Of a DNA stretch of 45,978 bases, positions 1 to 8,711 are shown piece after piece. The notes below the pieces were generated by a model. That model searched no databases and had not been told where the DNA came from. It saw nothing but the letters and a program-made list of their open reading frames with translations. The DNA comes from a virus. The stretch's first letter is position 1. Every line of letters begins with the position of its first letter. Location: the IMG/VR virus record IMGVR_UViG_3300031873_000356, positions 1 through 45,978 of that record, one strand, 5' to 3'. Position numbers and translations under genes: made by a program.

Positions 1-151
1 TGAACACCTTGGATTTCGGAAAAACATTAAGAAAATTTCTTGTGTCTTTTCCGTCATAAGCCCCTATTTCTATAATCAACGGATCATCTTTGCCAATTAA
101 CCCACTTATATATCTAATTATATCTAGATTCATATTATGATTTTCGTTCAT
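1..151 (-). CDS. FkbM-like methyltransferase, N-terminal part (runs off the window)
   Basis: Partial gene cut by the window edge. About 50 residues are visible; they include IIEIGAYDGKDT, which resembles motif I (SAM-binding GxxDG) of FkbM-type class I methyltransferases. Family enzymes O-methylate sugars or lipids; the substrate here cannot be told. Two in-frame ATGs are possible, at 151 and 133. I chose 151 because it sits in the AAAAATAATG context that recurs before many genes here. That start overlaps the upstream truncated methyltransferase by 17 nt. It is the last visible gene of the glycan island. Confidence 0.6.
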   Translation of the reverse strand, partial: MNENHNMNLDIIRYISGLIGKDDPLIIEIGAYDGKDTRNFLNVFPKSKVF

Positions 152-353
152 TATTTTTCCATTCTAGTAAAAGATCTTTAACCTCTTCTCGGTCAAAATA
201 TTCAATTGTATGCGAAGAATAGATTATGTCAACAGAATTATCTGCGTAAGGAAGATTAATAATGCTATGCCCGGCTAGGTGTGGGTAATCCGAAGCATCG
301 AAATGCTTCCAACCAGGAAAATAACGAGGACCGCATCCTAAATGAAGTTTCAT
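135..353 (-). pseudogene. Truncated SAM-dependent methyltransferase, N-terminal half only
   Basis: 72 residues matching the N-terminus of a common glycan-cluster class I methyltransferase: MKLHLGCGPRY (motif I), then FDASDYPHL, NLPYADNSVDIIYSSHTIEY and FDREEVKDLLLEWK. Full-length relatives continue after EWK with a further 80-100 residues (strands 5-7 and the substrate part). Here the frame ends with NNERKS and a stop. The divergence falls exactly at an AAAAATAATG start motif that also begins the next gene, which suggests recombination at that motif. Its start shares one base with the cupin stop (TAATG). Probably inactive, or a half protein. Confidence 0.6.
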
Positions 354-766
354 TATATAAACTCTTTATCTAAATCCTGTCCGCGATAAGGTCCGATTTT
401 TATCTCGTAAACCAGCGTATCATTACTCAATGCCACATAATTATGTCCTGCATCTAATGTTATAGATAGGTCTCCTGGGAATAATTCTACTTCCTCTAAA
501 ATTGTATTATCTAAATCATAAAGAATTGCTTTTACCTTTCCCCTCACGACTATCCAACTTTCATTGGCGATTTTCAAACCCATAAAAGGATTCCATTTGT
601 GACGATGGGCTTTAAAGGTTTGATTATTTTTTAATGGAATAGTAGCTATTTGAAGAAAATTTTCGGGAGGAATAATATCTTCTCTTTTGTCTTTTATTTC
701 CAATAATCGGTGTACAATATGTAATAATCTGGTTGGTTGAATCTTGCTATAAATACGTCGGGCCAT
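353..766 (-). CDS. Cupin-fold sugar-cluster protein
   Basis: 137 residues. The C-terminal two thirds form a single cupin: a metal-site-like FKAHRHKWNP, then ESWIVVRGKVKAILYD, the LFPGDLSITLDAGHNY turn and IKIGPYRGQ. WbuC-like and FdtA-like cupins with this HRH...G.V.....PGD pattern accompany deoxysugar clusters, where some act as ketoisomerases or epimerases; others have no known activity. It lies directly downstream of GDP-mannose 4,6-dehydratase, so a role on the GDP-4-keto sugar or the finished glycan is reasonable but unproven. The start follows GAGAAATA. A 16 bp gap separates it from the dehydratase stop. Confidence 0.65.
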   Translation of the reverse strand: MARRIYSKIQPTRLLHIVHRLLEIKDKREDIIPPENFLQIATIPLKNNQTFKAHRHKWNPFMGLKIANESWIVVRGKVKAILYDLDNTILEEVELFPGDLSITLDAGHNYVALSNDTLVYEIKIGPYRGQDLDKEFI

Positions 767-784
767 TATTTCTCAATCCATTTA

Positions 785-1795
785 TTATACAATTTGTAGT
801 TTGGCGTCATTTTTTATTCCTTTATTTTTATAGTATTCCATCCAGTGCTCAATCATCTCATCCATTAATGTCTCAAATGTATATTGGGGCATCCAATTTA
901 ATGTGGTTCTGGCTTTAGTAGAATCACCTTTCAAATATTGTAATTCTTCAACTCTTTTATATTTAGGGTCTTGTTTAACATAATTTTCGTAATTCATTCC
1001 AAGTTTATTAAAGACATATTTGCACATATCTTTAACTGAATGTGTCTCCATGCTTGATACAACAAAATCATCTGCTTCTTTGTGATTAACAATAAGATGC
1101 ATTGCGCGAACAGTATCTTTAGTATGAGACCAATCACGAGACGATTTCAGGTTTCCCAAAACCAATTTGTCTTCTAGTCCAAGTTTGATCTTCACCGCTG
1201 TTGAAACGGTTTTTGCTGTTACGAAATTTAATCCGCGACGTGGCGATTCGTTATTAAAACATATAGAATTACATGCATGTAAATTATATGCTCTTCTATA
1301 AAATCTTGTTAATTGATATCCAGCTATTTTACTCACACCGTAAATAGAAACTCCGTCCATTCTAGTAGTCTCTCTTTGATATCCGTCTGGATCTATGTTA
1401 AACCCAAACATTTCCGAACTTGAACTTTGGAGAAATTTGGATTGTGGCGAAAACTTTCTATAAACTTCTAGCAAATTAGCAAGACCAAGAATATTACATT
1501 GCGTTGTATATAATGCGATTTCCGCTCCTATGGCGACGTGGGACTGAGCCGCTAGATTATAAATCTCGTGTGGTTGAACTTTTTTAATGATGTTTTCTAA
1601 CGACGATATATCTAATAGATCTCCATAATATGTTTGTACGATTCCCGACAAATGTGCAATTCTTGTATCTTGGCTCTCAGCCTCGCTGTGGCGACGAACG
1701 ATTCCGTGAACATCATAGTCAAGAGAAACAAGATGATCTGCTAGATATGAACCAATTTGACCATTTATACCCGTTATAAGAGCAATTTTTTTCAT
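785..1795 (-). CDS. gmd: GDP-mannose 4,6-dehydratase
   Basis: 336 residues of an extended short-chain dehydrogenase. It converts GDP-D-mannose to GDP-4-keto-6-deoxymannose with bound NADP. Visible motifs are the Rossmann TGINGQIGSYL at the N-terminus, the NADP-preferring arginines in GIVRRHSE, NLAAQSHV, the catalytic SSSEMFG serine region, the YGVSK Tyr-Lys pair, and NNESPRRGLNFVTAK, which is diagnostic for the GMD subfamily. Length is close to bacterial GMDs (about 340-370). The ATG at 1795 has a good ribosome site (GAGGAAAG) and overlaps the DegT stop as ATGA. Together with DegT it could form a GDP-4-amino-4,6-dideoxymannose (perosamine) route. Confidence 0.9.
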   Translation of the reverse strand: MKKIALITGINGQIGSYLADHLVSLDYDVHGIVRRHSEAESQDTRIAHLSGIVQTYYGDLLDISSLENIIKKVQPHEIYNLAAQSHVAIGAEIALYTTQCNILGLANLLEVYRKFSPQSKFLQSSSSEMFGFNIDPDGYQRETTRMDGVSIYGVSKIAGYQLTRFYRRAYNLHACNSICFNNESPRRGLNFVTAKTVSTAVKIKLGLEDKLVLGNLKSSRDWSHTKDTVRAMHLIVNHKEADDFVVSSMETHSVKDMCKYVFNKLGMNYENYVKQDPKYKRVEELQYLKGDSTKARTTLNWMPQYTFETLMDEMIEHWMEYYKNKGIKNDAKLQIV

Positions 1796-2865
1796 TTTCT
1801 TTCCTCTACTTTTTTGATTATACCACAAATCCTTTTAATATTTCGTTTTTTAAGATTAAGACTAGACGGAAGATATATGAGTTCTTTTGCAATTTGTTCA
1901 GCAACCATATATTTTATCTTAGTTTCATATGGCGGATTATGATTTATTGGCTTGTAATATTTTACTGCTTGGATATTTGATTTTTTAAGTTCTTCAATTA
2001 TTTCGTCTGCTTTTTTTGACCTATAAATAACCATCCAAAAACTTTCGTTTCCTTCTGCGTATGGGGAAAATCTATATGGTTTAATGCCATTCATATAATA
2101 ATTATAAAAAACCTTCCATCTTTTATTTAATAGTGATTTAAGATCATTAAGTTGTGGTAATAAATATGAACCCAGGATATCATTAAATCTTAGATTCAAA
2201 CCTATGCTTTTATGAATTCTATCTTGTCTCCATCCTTGTCCGCCATGATCAATTATATTTCTACATTTTTCTGCCAATTTATTATTATTTGTAATTATTG
2301 CGCCTCCTTGCGCACTCGTTATAAGTTTAGGGACAGAGAATGATAAAATAGAAATATCTCCGATCTGTCCGGTTTTATCAATTCCCAAACATTGGGCTGC
2401 GTCCTCTATCATTGAAATATTGTGCTTGACACAAAATTGTTTTACTTGTTGTGAATCTGGCCCATGATATCCGTTGTGATTGATAAAAATAACACAACTA
2501 ATATTTTTATTATATTTTAATTTATCTGGATCTAGACAAAGCGTGTAAGGATTTATGTCTACTAACTTTATTTTATAACCCAAAAATCTTGCCGCGTTTG
2601 CCGCAGAAATAAACGAATATGACGGGAACAATATTGTAGACCCAGGTTTTAAATTAAGACTCCTTATTGCTACCATTAATGCCATCGTACCACTGGTTGT
2701 GCAAATACAATTCTTAATACGGTGAATTTGTTTTATTTTTTCTTCAATTAGTTTGGTTTGAATTCCCGGCCCCAAACTGCCATTCATGATATTTTTGTAG
2801 ACCTCTTTTGCGTACTTTCTTTTTATATATGGCTCGAACTGTGGAATAAATTTGTTTTTAAACAT
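1792..2865 (-). CDS. DegT/DnrJ/EryC1/StrS-type sugar aminotransferase
   Basis: 357-residue PLP-dependent aminotransferase that would aminate a nucleotide-linked 4-keto sugar. Family signatures are the N-terminal [14 protein letters not shown], the [16 protein letters not shown] cofactor-phosphate loop, [22 protein letters not shown] (Asp for the pyridine nitrogen) and [16 protein letters not shown], with the Schiff-base Lys in VPK. The neighbouring dehydratase makes GDP-4-keto-6-deoxymannose, so perosamine synthase (Per-like) is the simplest reading; substrate is inferred from context only. The start is taken at 2865, where AGAAGGGGAAG lies upstream. That ribosome site is contained in the last codons of the overlapping HNH gene. 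Confidence 0.8.
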   Translation of the reverse strand: MFKNKFIPQFEPYIKRKYAKEVYKNIMNGSLGPGIQTKLIEEKIKQIHRIKNCICTTSGTMALMVAIRSLNLKPGSTILFPSYSFISAANAARFLGYKIKLVDINPYTLCLDPDKLKYNKNISCVIFINHNGYHGPDSQQVKQFCVKHNISMIEDAAQCLGIDKTGQIGDISILSFSVPKLITSAQGGAIITNNNKLAEKCRNIIDHGGQGWRQDRIHKSIGLNLRFNDILGSYLLPQLNDLKSLLNKRWKVFYNYYMNGIKPYRFSPYAEGNESFWMVIYRSKKADEIIEELKKSNIQAVKYYKPINHNPPYETKIKYMVAEQIAKELIYLPSSLNLKKRNIKRICGIIKKVEERK

Positions 2866-3367
2866 TTTTATTGTTTCTTCCCCTTCTGTTGTTGGCTTGT
2901 TCTTTTCTAGTTGATAGTTTGCAATTTTCCGGAGAATAATTTCCACTATTATCTATTCTGTCCAATGTTAATCCTTTCGGAATTTCACCCATGTCTTTCA
3001 AAAAATTTAAATATCCTCTGCCGTTCGATTCTAACCATCTTTTGCACACCATTATACCACGTCCGCCGTAATTTTTAAAATCTTTACTTTTTAGATTATT
3101 GCATCTAGATTTCATATTTCTCCAAGCATTATATGCTTTTGACTGTATTCCTTGTTTACCGTGCCCATGCTTTAATTTGTTTTCTTTACTTAAACACCCA
3201 CAACTTCTAGTCAATCCATTTTTAAGACTTGCTCCAACAACAATTTTTTTGTTACCACAATCACATAGACACAACCACCTTGGATATCCATATTTATTTT
3301 TGCCCATATATTTTATCGGAGACAATCTTTCAAATTTTTTACCCGTTAAATTAATAAGTTTTGGCAT
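2858..3367 (-). CDS. HNH homing endonuclease, DLTG zinc-module type
   Basis: 169 residues: an N-terminal [11 protein letters not shown] module followed by a CLCDCGNKK ... RSCGCL zinc-binding pair, then [29 protein letters not shown] and the nuclease core [19 protein letters not shown] ending in EQANNRR. This is a phage homing-endonuclease family that occurs at least seven times in this window. It lacks the C-terminal SIEEAL helix-turn-helix tail of its relatives. The gene follows the sulfotransferase stop directly. Its final codons overlap the DegT start by 8 nt and contain a purine-rich ribosome site for DegT. Confidence 0.85.
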   Translation of the reverse strand: MPKLINLTGKKFERLSPIKYMGKNKYGYPRWLCLCDCGNKKIVVGASLKNGLTRSCGCLSKENKLKHGHGKQGIQSKAYNAWRNMKSRCNNLKSKDFKNYGGRGIMVCKRWLESNGRGYLNFLKDMGEIPKGLTLDRIDNSGNYSPENCKLSTRKEQANNRRGRNNKNV

Positions 3368-4173
3368 TTATTTAAGTTCCAAGGAACGACTAGCAAGACC
3401 GCACAATTTATTATAAAGTTCTATCAATTTATTATCTGCGCAATATTCTGGATTATCTGGATTAAAGTGTATCAATTCTTTTTCTGCGAAATTTTTATTA
3501 ATTTCATGCCCTACAAAATCTGATAACGTTTGAAGGCCAATTCCACTTACCAGATTTTTACAATTAACAAAAAACATGTCTAAATTTGAATAATGATGTA
3601 AGATATACGTATATGTATTGAACCATAATTTTTCAAAAGATTTTTTATCCGTATTGGTTGTCGCTAAATAATCTGCTGTTCTAACAATATTGTCTATACT
3701 TTGTAGAAATTCCGATGGATGCCTAAAAACACAAATAAATTTACAATTTTGTAAATAGGGAAGCCAAACTGGTAGTGTGTACGAAAATCGCGGATCTTTA
3801 AATAGGTATGGTTGTATAGCAACTAGTTCGAGTATTCTTTTTTGTATACTTGCTTTTACAAGCGGGTTTTGTCCCGAATATAAAGCGCAGTGGTTAAGTT
3901 CTTTAGATTCTGTAATTTTTGTATTAATATCTAGAGTAGAAAGCCATCCTTGGCGAGATTTTACACGGCTTTTTATTGTTTCTGTTTTTGGACACGACCA
4001 TAAAATATCGTCGTTTAAACCATTAACTATTCCTGTTTCAAAGTATCCTTTTTCATTAAATTTATCTGGAGTGTGTACTTTACCACCAATATTATAATTT
4101 TTTCCAGAAGATATTGTACCAGCAACAAGACTAGTGCCACTTCTTCCGACCCCCAGTATTATTATATTATTCA
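3368..4173 (-). CDS. Sulfotransferase family protein
   Basis: 268 residues. The N-terminal ILGVGRSGTSLVAGTI is the PAPS 5'-phosphosulfate loop. CVFRHPSEFLQSI, about two thirds along, is the 3'-phosphate-binding motif. Sulfotransferases of this P-loop family move sulfate from PAPS to hydroxyls of glycans or lipids, so this enzyme could sulfate the product of the surrounding glycan genes. No APS kinase or PAPS synthase is visible, so host PAPS would be needed. The start at 4173 has the AAAAATAATG context and overlaps the preceding small gene by 7 nt. A longer upstream extension in the same frame was not used because it overlaps that gene. Confidence 0.75.
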
Positions 4174-4364
4174 TTATTTTTGTCTCTTGATTTAATATGT
4201 TCTTCCCATTTTTGTATTTGCCATCCAATTCTAAAATCCATATGTTTACTTTCTTCAATTTTCTGCATATAGGGATTAGAAATAAGACCTTTCCCTTCAA
4301 GGAAATAAAGTTTTCCTTTTTCTAATGCTTCCTCGTCATATAAATTTGGACTATCATTAATCAT
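4167..4364 (-). CDS. Hypothetical protein, 65 aa
   Basis: Small charged protein with no family I recognise. It begins MINDSPNLYDEEALEKG and is rich in Glu and Lys, without a signal peptide, membrane segment or cysteine pairs. It is supported as a gene only by position: it fills the space between a GT2 gene and the sulfotransferase, is on the same strand, and overlaps the next start by 7 nt like its neighbours. Function unknown. Confidence 0.45.
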   Translation of the reverse strand: MINDSPNLYDEEALEKGKLYFLEGKGLISNPYMQKIEESKHMDFRIGWQIQKWEEHIKSRDKNNE

Positions 4365-4389
4365 TTGAAAAATTCAACTTTACAATAAT

Positions 4390-5166
4390 TTAAATTCCCT
4401 GGCCCCAATTAACCCCCACGTTTCTTATTATACCCGTATCTCGTTTTTTATTATATAAAATCTTCATTTCTTCATATTTTTCTTTATCGTTGCCATAAAC
4501 ATCTGGTTTTGGGTGATGCAGATGAATTGGGCGACAATTTTTATCAAAATATTGTTTTAATCCACTTTTCATTAATCTGTTCCACATGTCGGCGTCTTCG
4601 AAGCCGTAGCTTTTAAAATCTTCGTCATAACCACCAAGTTGTCTAAAACATTCCGTAGGAGCGCTATGGCCCCAATGCCAACACACGTACTCTTCTGTAA
4701 TTGGGTGTCCAGGGGTTCTTCTTTGTAATTCGTTTATGTCTATTTGATTATTAAAATATAAATCTGTATCATTTTTTGTGCAAGAATATGAGCATTCGCC
4801 ACAACGATATAAAACATCTTGATGATCAAAAGATCTTTTAATGAAATCTCCAGTAAAAAGAATCTCAGGATCTCTCTGTGCGATCATTTTTGATTGAGAA
4901 TATTTAATTGCTATATTGCGAATAAATCCACCGCCTCGTTCAACCGGGGGGTTTCTCTCTAGCGTAAAGTAGGTTACATTCTTATCGGCAAGATCAGAAA
5001 AATCTTCGTGGATTCCATCGTTTATAATCAATATTAACCATTTATTTTTTGGAATATCGGTTTCTATTAGATTGTTTAGAGTTTTTCTAATATAAATGGA
5101 TCTTTTAAAGTTGGGTATTAAAAATAATAGTTCCACATTTGTTTGAGACCAATCGAAATTAATCAT
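4390..5166 (-). CDS. GT2 glycosyltransferase, paralogue 1
   Basis: 258-residue GT-A fold glycosyltransferase. Visible are LLFLIPNFKRS (nucleotide-binding first strand), LIINDGIHE, FIRNIAIKYSQSKMIAQRDPE with a possible DPE metal motif, and a C-terminal GGYDEDFKSYGFEDADMW, the galactosyltransferase-type acceptor and catalytic segment. Two close relatives follow at 5859 and 9508 with the same FDWS...T start and the same end (NWG.G). The donor is unknown. The start at 5166 overlaps the stop of the HNH gene upstream (ATGA). Soluble, with no membrane segment. Confidence 0.8.
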   Translation of the reverse strand: MINFDWSQTNVELLFLIPNFKRSIYIRKTLNNLIETDIPKNKWLILIINDGIHEDFSDLADKNVTYFTLERNPPVERGGGFIRNIAIKYSQSKMIAQRDPEILFTGDFIKRSFDHQDVLYRCGECSYSCTKNDTDLYFNNQIDINELQRRTPGHPITEEYVCWHWGHSAPTECFRQLGGYDEDFKSYGFEDADMWNRLMKSGLKQYFDKNCRPIHLHHPKPDVYGNDKEKYEEMKILYNKKRDTGIIRNVGVNWGQGI

Positions 5167-5825
5167 ATATGATTCCAACTTTGTTTATTTAGGATTTTAT
5201 ATATACACGAATTGCTAACATCAAAAATTTTGGCTATTCTATACCCAGTTATACCCTTTTCATGCATTTCTCTAATTTTTAAAATATCGTTGTCATTAAA
5301 TTTAGACATTCCATTTTTGCTACCACGGCAATCAGATTTAAATAAATGTATCTTATTTGTTCCATGTTTTACTCTATCTTTAGCATTTATAGATCGGGTA
5401 GTCCATTCTAAATTATTTATATTATTATTTAATTTATTCCCGTCTAAATGACGAGCCTCCATTCCCGGTGGACAGGGACCAATAAAGGCTTCAAGAACCA
5501 ACCTATGGACTAGAAATTTTTTATGTTTTTTATTTTTACATAATGTTACATACAAATATCCATGATTACCTATGTGTTGTTTTAATACTCTCTTTTTATT
5601 TAAATATTTTTGTGAATTATTCCGCAAATTAAAATAAAATGATTGACTAATATTGAATCTTTTAATAACTGAATATCTTGATTCTTTTTTATTTATTGCA
5701 CATATTATTTGTTTTATTTCTTCTGTGGATTTTCCTTTGCAATTTATAGAATTTATATTACCAAAATTGGATGCTTCATATAAATTTTCATATTTATAAA
5801 TATCTTTATAAATTTCATTTTTCAT
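5163..5825 (-). CDS. HNH homing endonuclease (NUMOD4-like, extra HTH) upstream of GT2 paralogue 1
   Basis: 220 residues: a NUMOD4-like start (EIYKDIYKYENLYEAS), a roughly 45-residue insert that looks like a helix-turn-helix (SVIKRFNISQSFYF), then IGNHGYLYVTLCKN, HRLVLEAFIGPCPPGMEARH and LDGNKLNNNINNLEWTT (HNH core), and a C-terminal HTH ending KILNKQSWNHI. Very similar to the gene at 10280, which also precedes a GT2 gene. I chose ATG 5825 over GTG 5858 because the family begins at this methionine. The stop overlaps the GT2 start as ATGA. Confidence 0.85.
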   Translation of the reverse strand: MKNEIYKDIYKYENLYEASNFGNINSINCKGKSTEEIKQIICAINKKESRYSVIKRFNISQSFYFNLRNNSQKYLNKKRVLKQHIGNHGYLYVTLCKNKKHKKFLVHRLVLEAFIGPCPPGMEARHLDGNKLNNNINNLEWTTRSINAKDRVKHGTNKIHLFKSDCRGSKNGMSKFNDNDILKIREMHEKGITGYRIAKIFDVSNSCIYKILNKQSWNHI

Positions 5826-5858
5826 TACTTTCACACCGATATTCTCTTTCTTATTCAC

Positions 5859-6626
5859 TTATCCCTCTCCCCAGTTTATCCCAATATTTCTTATTATACC
5901 CTCTTTTTGTTTTTGTTTATATACATTTTTCATTTCTTCGTGGCTGGTATTTGGAACCCCGTGATATAAATGAATTGGGCTACATTGTTTATCGAAGAAT
6001 GGTTGAAGTCCGCATCCCAATAATCTGTCATACATATCGTGATCTTCTGGGCCATACGACGTAAAATCTTCATCATAGCCGTTTATCTTTCTAAAATAGT
6101 TTATTGATACGCAATGGCCGTAATGGAAATATACGTATTGATTTTCTAATATAGGAAATTTTACAGATATTTGTGCCAATTCCTTTTCATTTATGACTCC
6201 ATTGAAAAACTTATGTTTTTGGTCTTGCTTTGTTAAATGCGCTATTCCTCCACATCTATATAAAACACTTGAATTATTAAAGCATCCCGCAATAAAATCT
6301 CCTGTAAACAAAACCTCTGGATCTTTCTGCGCCAATAAATTGCATTGGCAACGTTTTATGGCTATATTACGTATAAAAGCACCATTACGTTCGACAAGGG
6401 GGGATCTTTCAAACGTAAAATAGTAGACATTCTTGTCTTGCAAATCTTCAAATGATTCATGGAACCCATCATTAATAACTAAAACGACCCACTTGTCTCT
6501 TGGGATAGATGTTTTAATTAAATTGTTTATTGTTTTTTGTATGTAATCCGCCCTTTTAAAATTGGGTATTAATATAACTAAATCTTTTCTTGTTATATCC
6601 CAGTCAAAATCAGAAGATTTAATCAT
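5859..6626 (-). CDS. GT2 glycosyltransferase, paralogue 2
   Basis: 255 residues, clearly related to the proteins at 4390 and 9508. It shows FDWDITRKDLVILIPNFKR, LVINDGFHESFED, FIRNIAIKRCQCNLLAQKDPE and a C-terminal INGYDEDFTSYGPEDHDMY. A GT-A inverting transferase of family 2 is expected, using a nucleotide sugar and acting in the cytoplasm. The ribosome site AGGAAAAC lies upstream of ATG 6626, and the gene overlaps the preceding transferase by 4 nt. Donor and acceptor are not evident. Confidence 0.8.
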   Translation of the reverse strand: MIKSSDFDWDITRKDLVILIPNFKRADYIQKTINNLIKTSIPRDKWVVLVINDGFHESFEDLQDKNVYYFTFERSPLVERNGAFIRNIAIKRCQCNLLAQKDPEVLFTGDFIAGCFNNSSVLYRCGGIAHLTKQDQKHKFFNGVINEKELAQISVKFPILENQYVYFHYGHCVSINYFRKINGYDEDFTSYGPEDHDMYDRLLGCGLQPFFDKQCSPIHLYHGVPNTSHEEMKNVYKQKQKEGIIRNIGINWGEG

Positions 6627-7519
6627 TTTGTTTTCCTAGAAAGCGTATTTCCGGTGGGTCCGATAAATTTTTGTAAATTAAATTTTTCTAGTATTAAATT
6701 GAAAAAATAATTTGCTTTTTCATTTTTAAGTTTTTCATAATTTTCAGATGAATTTTTTCTAGTATGGGAATGATCTACTTTAACTCTATCGCAATAAGCA
6801 ATTTTTATTTTGTTAAAAGCTCTTAAAAAGAATACGCTATGTTCAACCACTTTAAATTCATCGTCCCACGCACCGAACTTTTTAATTGCCTCTGTTTTGC
6901 CCATCCAAAACGACAGGGTTATATCAAATAATGGACATCCATACTCATTTCCCTTGTTCTTTTTCTCGAAATGTACTATTCCATTTTTAAATTCTTCCTC
7001 GTTAAGACAAGCCTCGTAATGGGGAAATCCTTGCACATCCCCTCCAACCAAATCTATACTTGAACTTTCTAATATATCTAACCATATTTCCAGTTGTGTT
7101 TTTTCTGTAAAAATAAAATCATCGTCCAAGACAACAACATACGGAGTTTTGACCGCAAATAATGCCCGGTTTTTTCCATAAGAAATTCCAGTATTAAATG
7201 GTAACACGATACGAGAAAAGTTTTTTCTTGAAATTGAGAATATTTCTCTACTATCATCAGCAACAATAATTTTAATATTTGGGTAAAATTGATCAATACT
7301 TTTAATAAGTCTATCTAAACACAACGGTCTTTCAAAAGCTTTAATTATAAGTGTAACATCGTCTAATGACCCACGCAATTTAACAAGTTCCTGTGGGGGT
7401 AATGGTGGTTGTAATGGTTGCGGTGGAAGCAATGGTTCTGGCAAAGGTAATATTTTAGGATTTTCCTGTGAGATGTCACCAGCTTCTCTTCTTTTTCTTT
7501 TTTCTTCTCTACTAAGCAT
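6623..7519 (-). CDS. Glycosyltransferase, beta-1,4-GalNAc-transferase-like GT-A fold
   Basis: 298 residues. The first 45 are a charged and proline-rich linker (LPEPLLPPQPLQPPLPP) that looks disordered. The rest is a GT-A domain: VTLIIKAFERP, IKIIVADDSRE, LPFNTGISYGKNRAL, TPYVVVLDDDF with a DDD metal motif, and GAWDDEFKVVEHSVFF. The ISYGKNR ... DDD layout is that of B4GALNT/GM2-synthase-like enzymes. Ribosome site AAGGGAAA precedes ATG 7519. It overlaps the fusion gene upstream by 8 nt and the GT2 gene downstream by 4 nt, so it is in the same operon. Confidence 0.75.
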   Translation of the reverse strand: MLSREEKRKRREAGDISQENPKILPLPEPLLPPQPLQPPLPPQELVKLRGSLDDVTLIIKAFERPLCLDRLIKSIDQFYPNIKIIVADDSREIFSISRKNFSRIVLPFNTGISYGKNRALFAVKTPYVVVLDDDFIFTEKTQLEIWLDILESSSIDLVGGDVQGFPHYEACLNEEEFKNGIVHFEKKNKGNEYGCPLFDITLSFWMGKTEAIKKFGAWDDEFKVVEHSVFFLRAFNKIKIAYCDRVKVDHSHTRKNSSENYEKLKNEKANYFFNLILEKFNLQKFIGPTGNTLSRKTK

Positions 7520-8711
7520 GTTTTTCCCTTATAAATAAAACCGCAGCCCTTTTTCCATTACAATAATCGTCCTCTGCTCTCATAACAGAAGAGCATGACG
7601 AAGACGGTGTTAGTTGGTGGGCTTTAAATCCGCTGTTTTCGAATTTCTTGATAATATGATTTATATCCGGTAGTTTTAGATTTAGATGTGTATCAATGTT
7701 GCCAAAAAATATATCTGTTCTAGGTTTGAATACATTTGTACCAATCTTAGTATCTATTAAAACCGCTTCTGTGCTAGACTCGATGAGTTTATCAATAAGA
7801 AAATCGTGATCTTCTATGTGATGTAAAATTCCTGCGCAAATCACAAAATTAAACTTTCTTTCCGACATAGTTTTTTGCCAAAAGACAGGATCAAGAATGT
7901 CACAATTAACAAATTCATAATTGTCTTCTGGTAAGAACTGATTAGAACTCCAATATAGGAGACCCTGAAGAATATATTTATTTCTTCCTTCTAGTGCGGT
8001 TAAACTTTTTGCACCATATCTTACGTATCTAGAACCCCAATAAGAAACATTAGATCCAACGTCTAATATGCTTTTACCTTTGAAGTCATATTTATCTACT
8101 ACTTGGTCAACCAGTAAGTTCTCCCTGTATTTGTTTCTTACGGATAATTCTTGTGGAGATCGAGAAGTTCCAATGCCTGGAACAACTGTTTCCCCACCTA
8201 TTTCTAGTGGGTAATACCATGGATTGAGCATATTAATAACATGATTTACATTTTTAACCCTCTTTTTTATTTCTGTAGAAGAGACGCCCTTGTAATATGG
8301 TAATGTAACGATCCTTGTGGTAGATGGAATACTGGATTTAACAACATGTCTAAGCTCTTCGTCATGAGATTCACTTTCTGCGACAACATCTGGTTTTATA
8401 TGTAATATGTTGTTAACAGGAGAGTATGTGTCTTGGCAAACTACCAAATCGACATATTTTATGGATTCTATTACCCTAACTCTTTCGTCCATTGACATAA
8501 TCGGAGGATTCTTTCTCTCCATTATTGCTTCGTCTGTTAAAACCCCAACAACCAATATGTCTCCCAAAGCTTTAGCATTTTTTAAATGAAGCACATGTCC
8601 ATAATGAACTATGTCTCCACAAACATACGCATAGACTACTACAGGAGCGGTTTGTTCCTTAAGCACTTCGGATTTCTCGCACAATGCCATTGAGTTACTG
8701 GAATTTTCCAT
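7512..8711 (-). CDS. Cytidylyltransferase-methyltransferase fusion
   Basis: 399 residues with two domains. Residues of roughly 25-155 are a glycerol-3-phosphate/choline-phosphate cytidylyltransferase-type domain: VVVYAYVCGDIVHYGHVLHL with the HxGH motif, AIMERKNPPIMSMDERV, and GVSSTEIKKRV matching the SSTxIxxR motif. Residues of roughly 200-390 are a class I methyltransferase: KSILDVGSNVSYWGSRYV, ALEGR, NFVICAGILHHIED. The first domain would make CDP-X from CTP and a phospho-alcohol or phospho-sugar; the second would methylate an unknown partner. The start could also be ATG 8690, because the first 24 residues overlap the LicD gene by up to 73 nt. Confidence 0.8.
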   Translation of the reverse strand: MENSSNSMALCEKSEVLKEQTAPVVVYAYVCGDIVHYGHVLHLKNAKALGDILVVGVLTDEAIMERKNPPIMSMDERVRVIESIKYVDLVVCQDTYSPVNNILHIKPDVVAESESHDEELRHVVKSSIPSTTRIVTLPYYKGVSSTEIKKRVKNVNHVINMLNPWYYPLEIGGETVVPGIGTSRSPQELSVRNKYRENLLVDQVVDKYDFKGKSILDVGSNVSYWGSRYVRYGAKSLTALEGRNKYILQGLLYWSSNQFLPEDNYEFVNCDILDPVFWQKTMSERKFNFVICAGILHHIEDHDFLIDKLIESSTEAVLIDTKIGTNVFKPRTDIFFGNIDTHLNLKLPDINHIIKKFENSGFKAHQLTPSSSCSSVMRAEDDYCNGKRAAVLFIREKHA

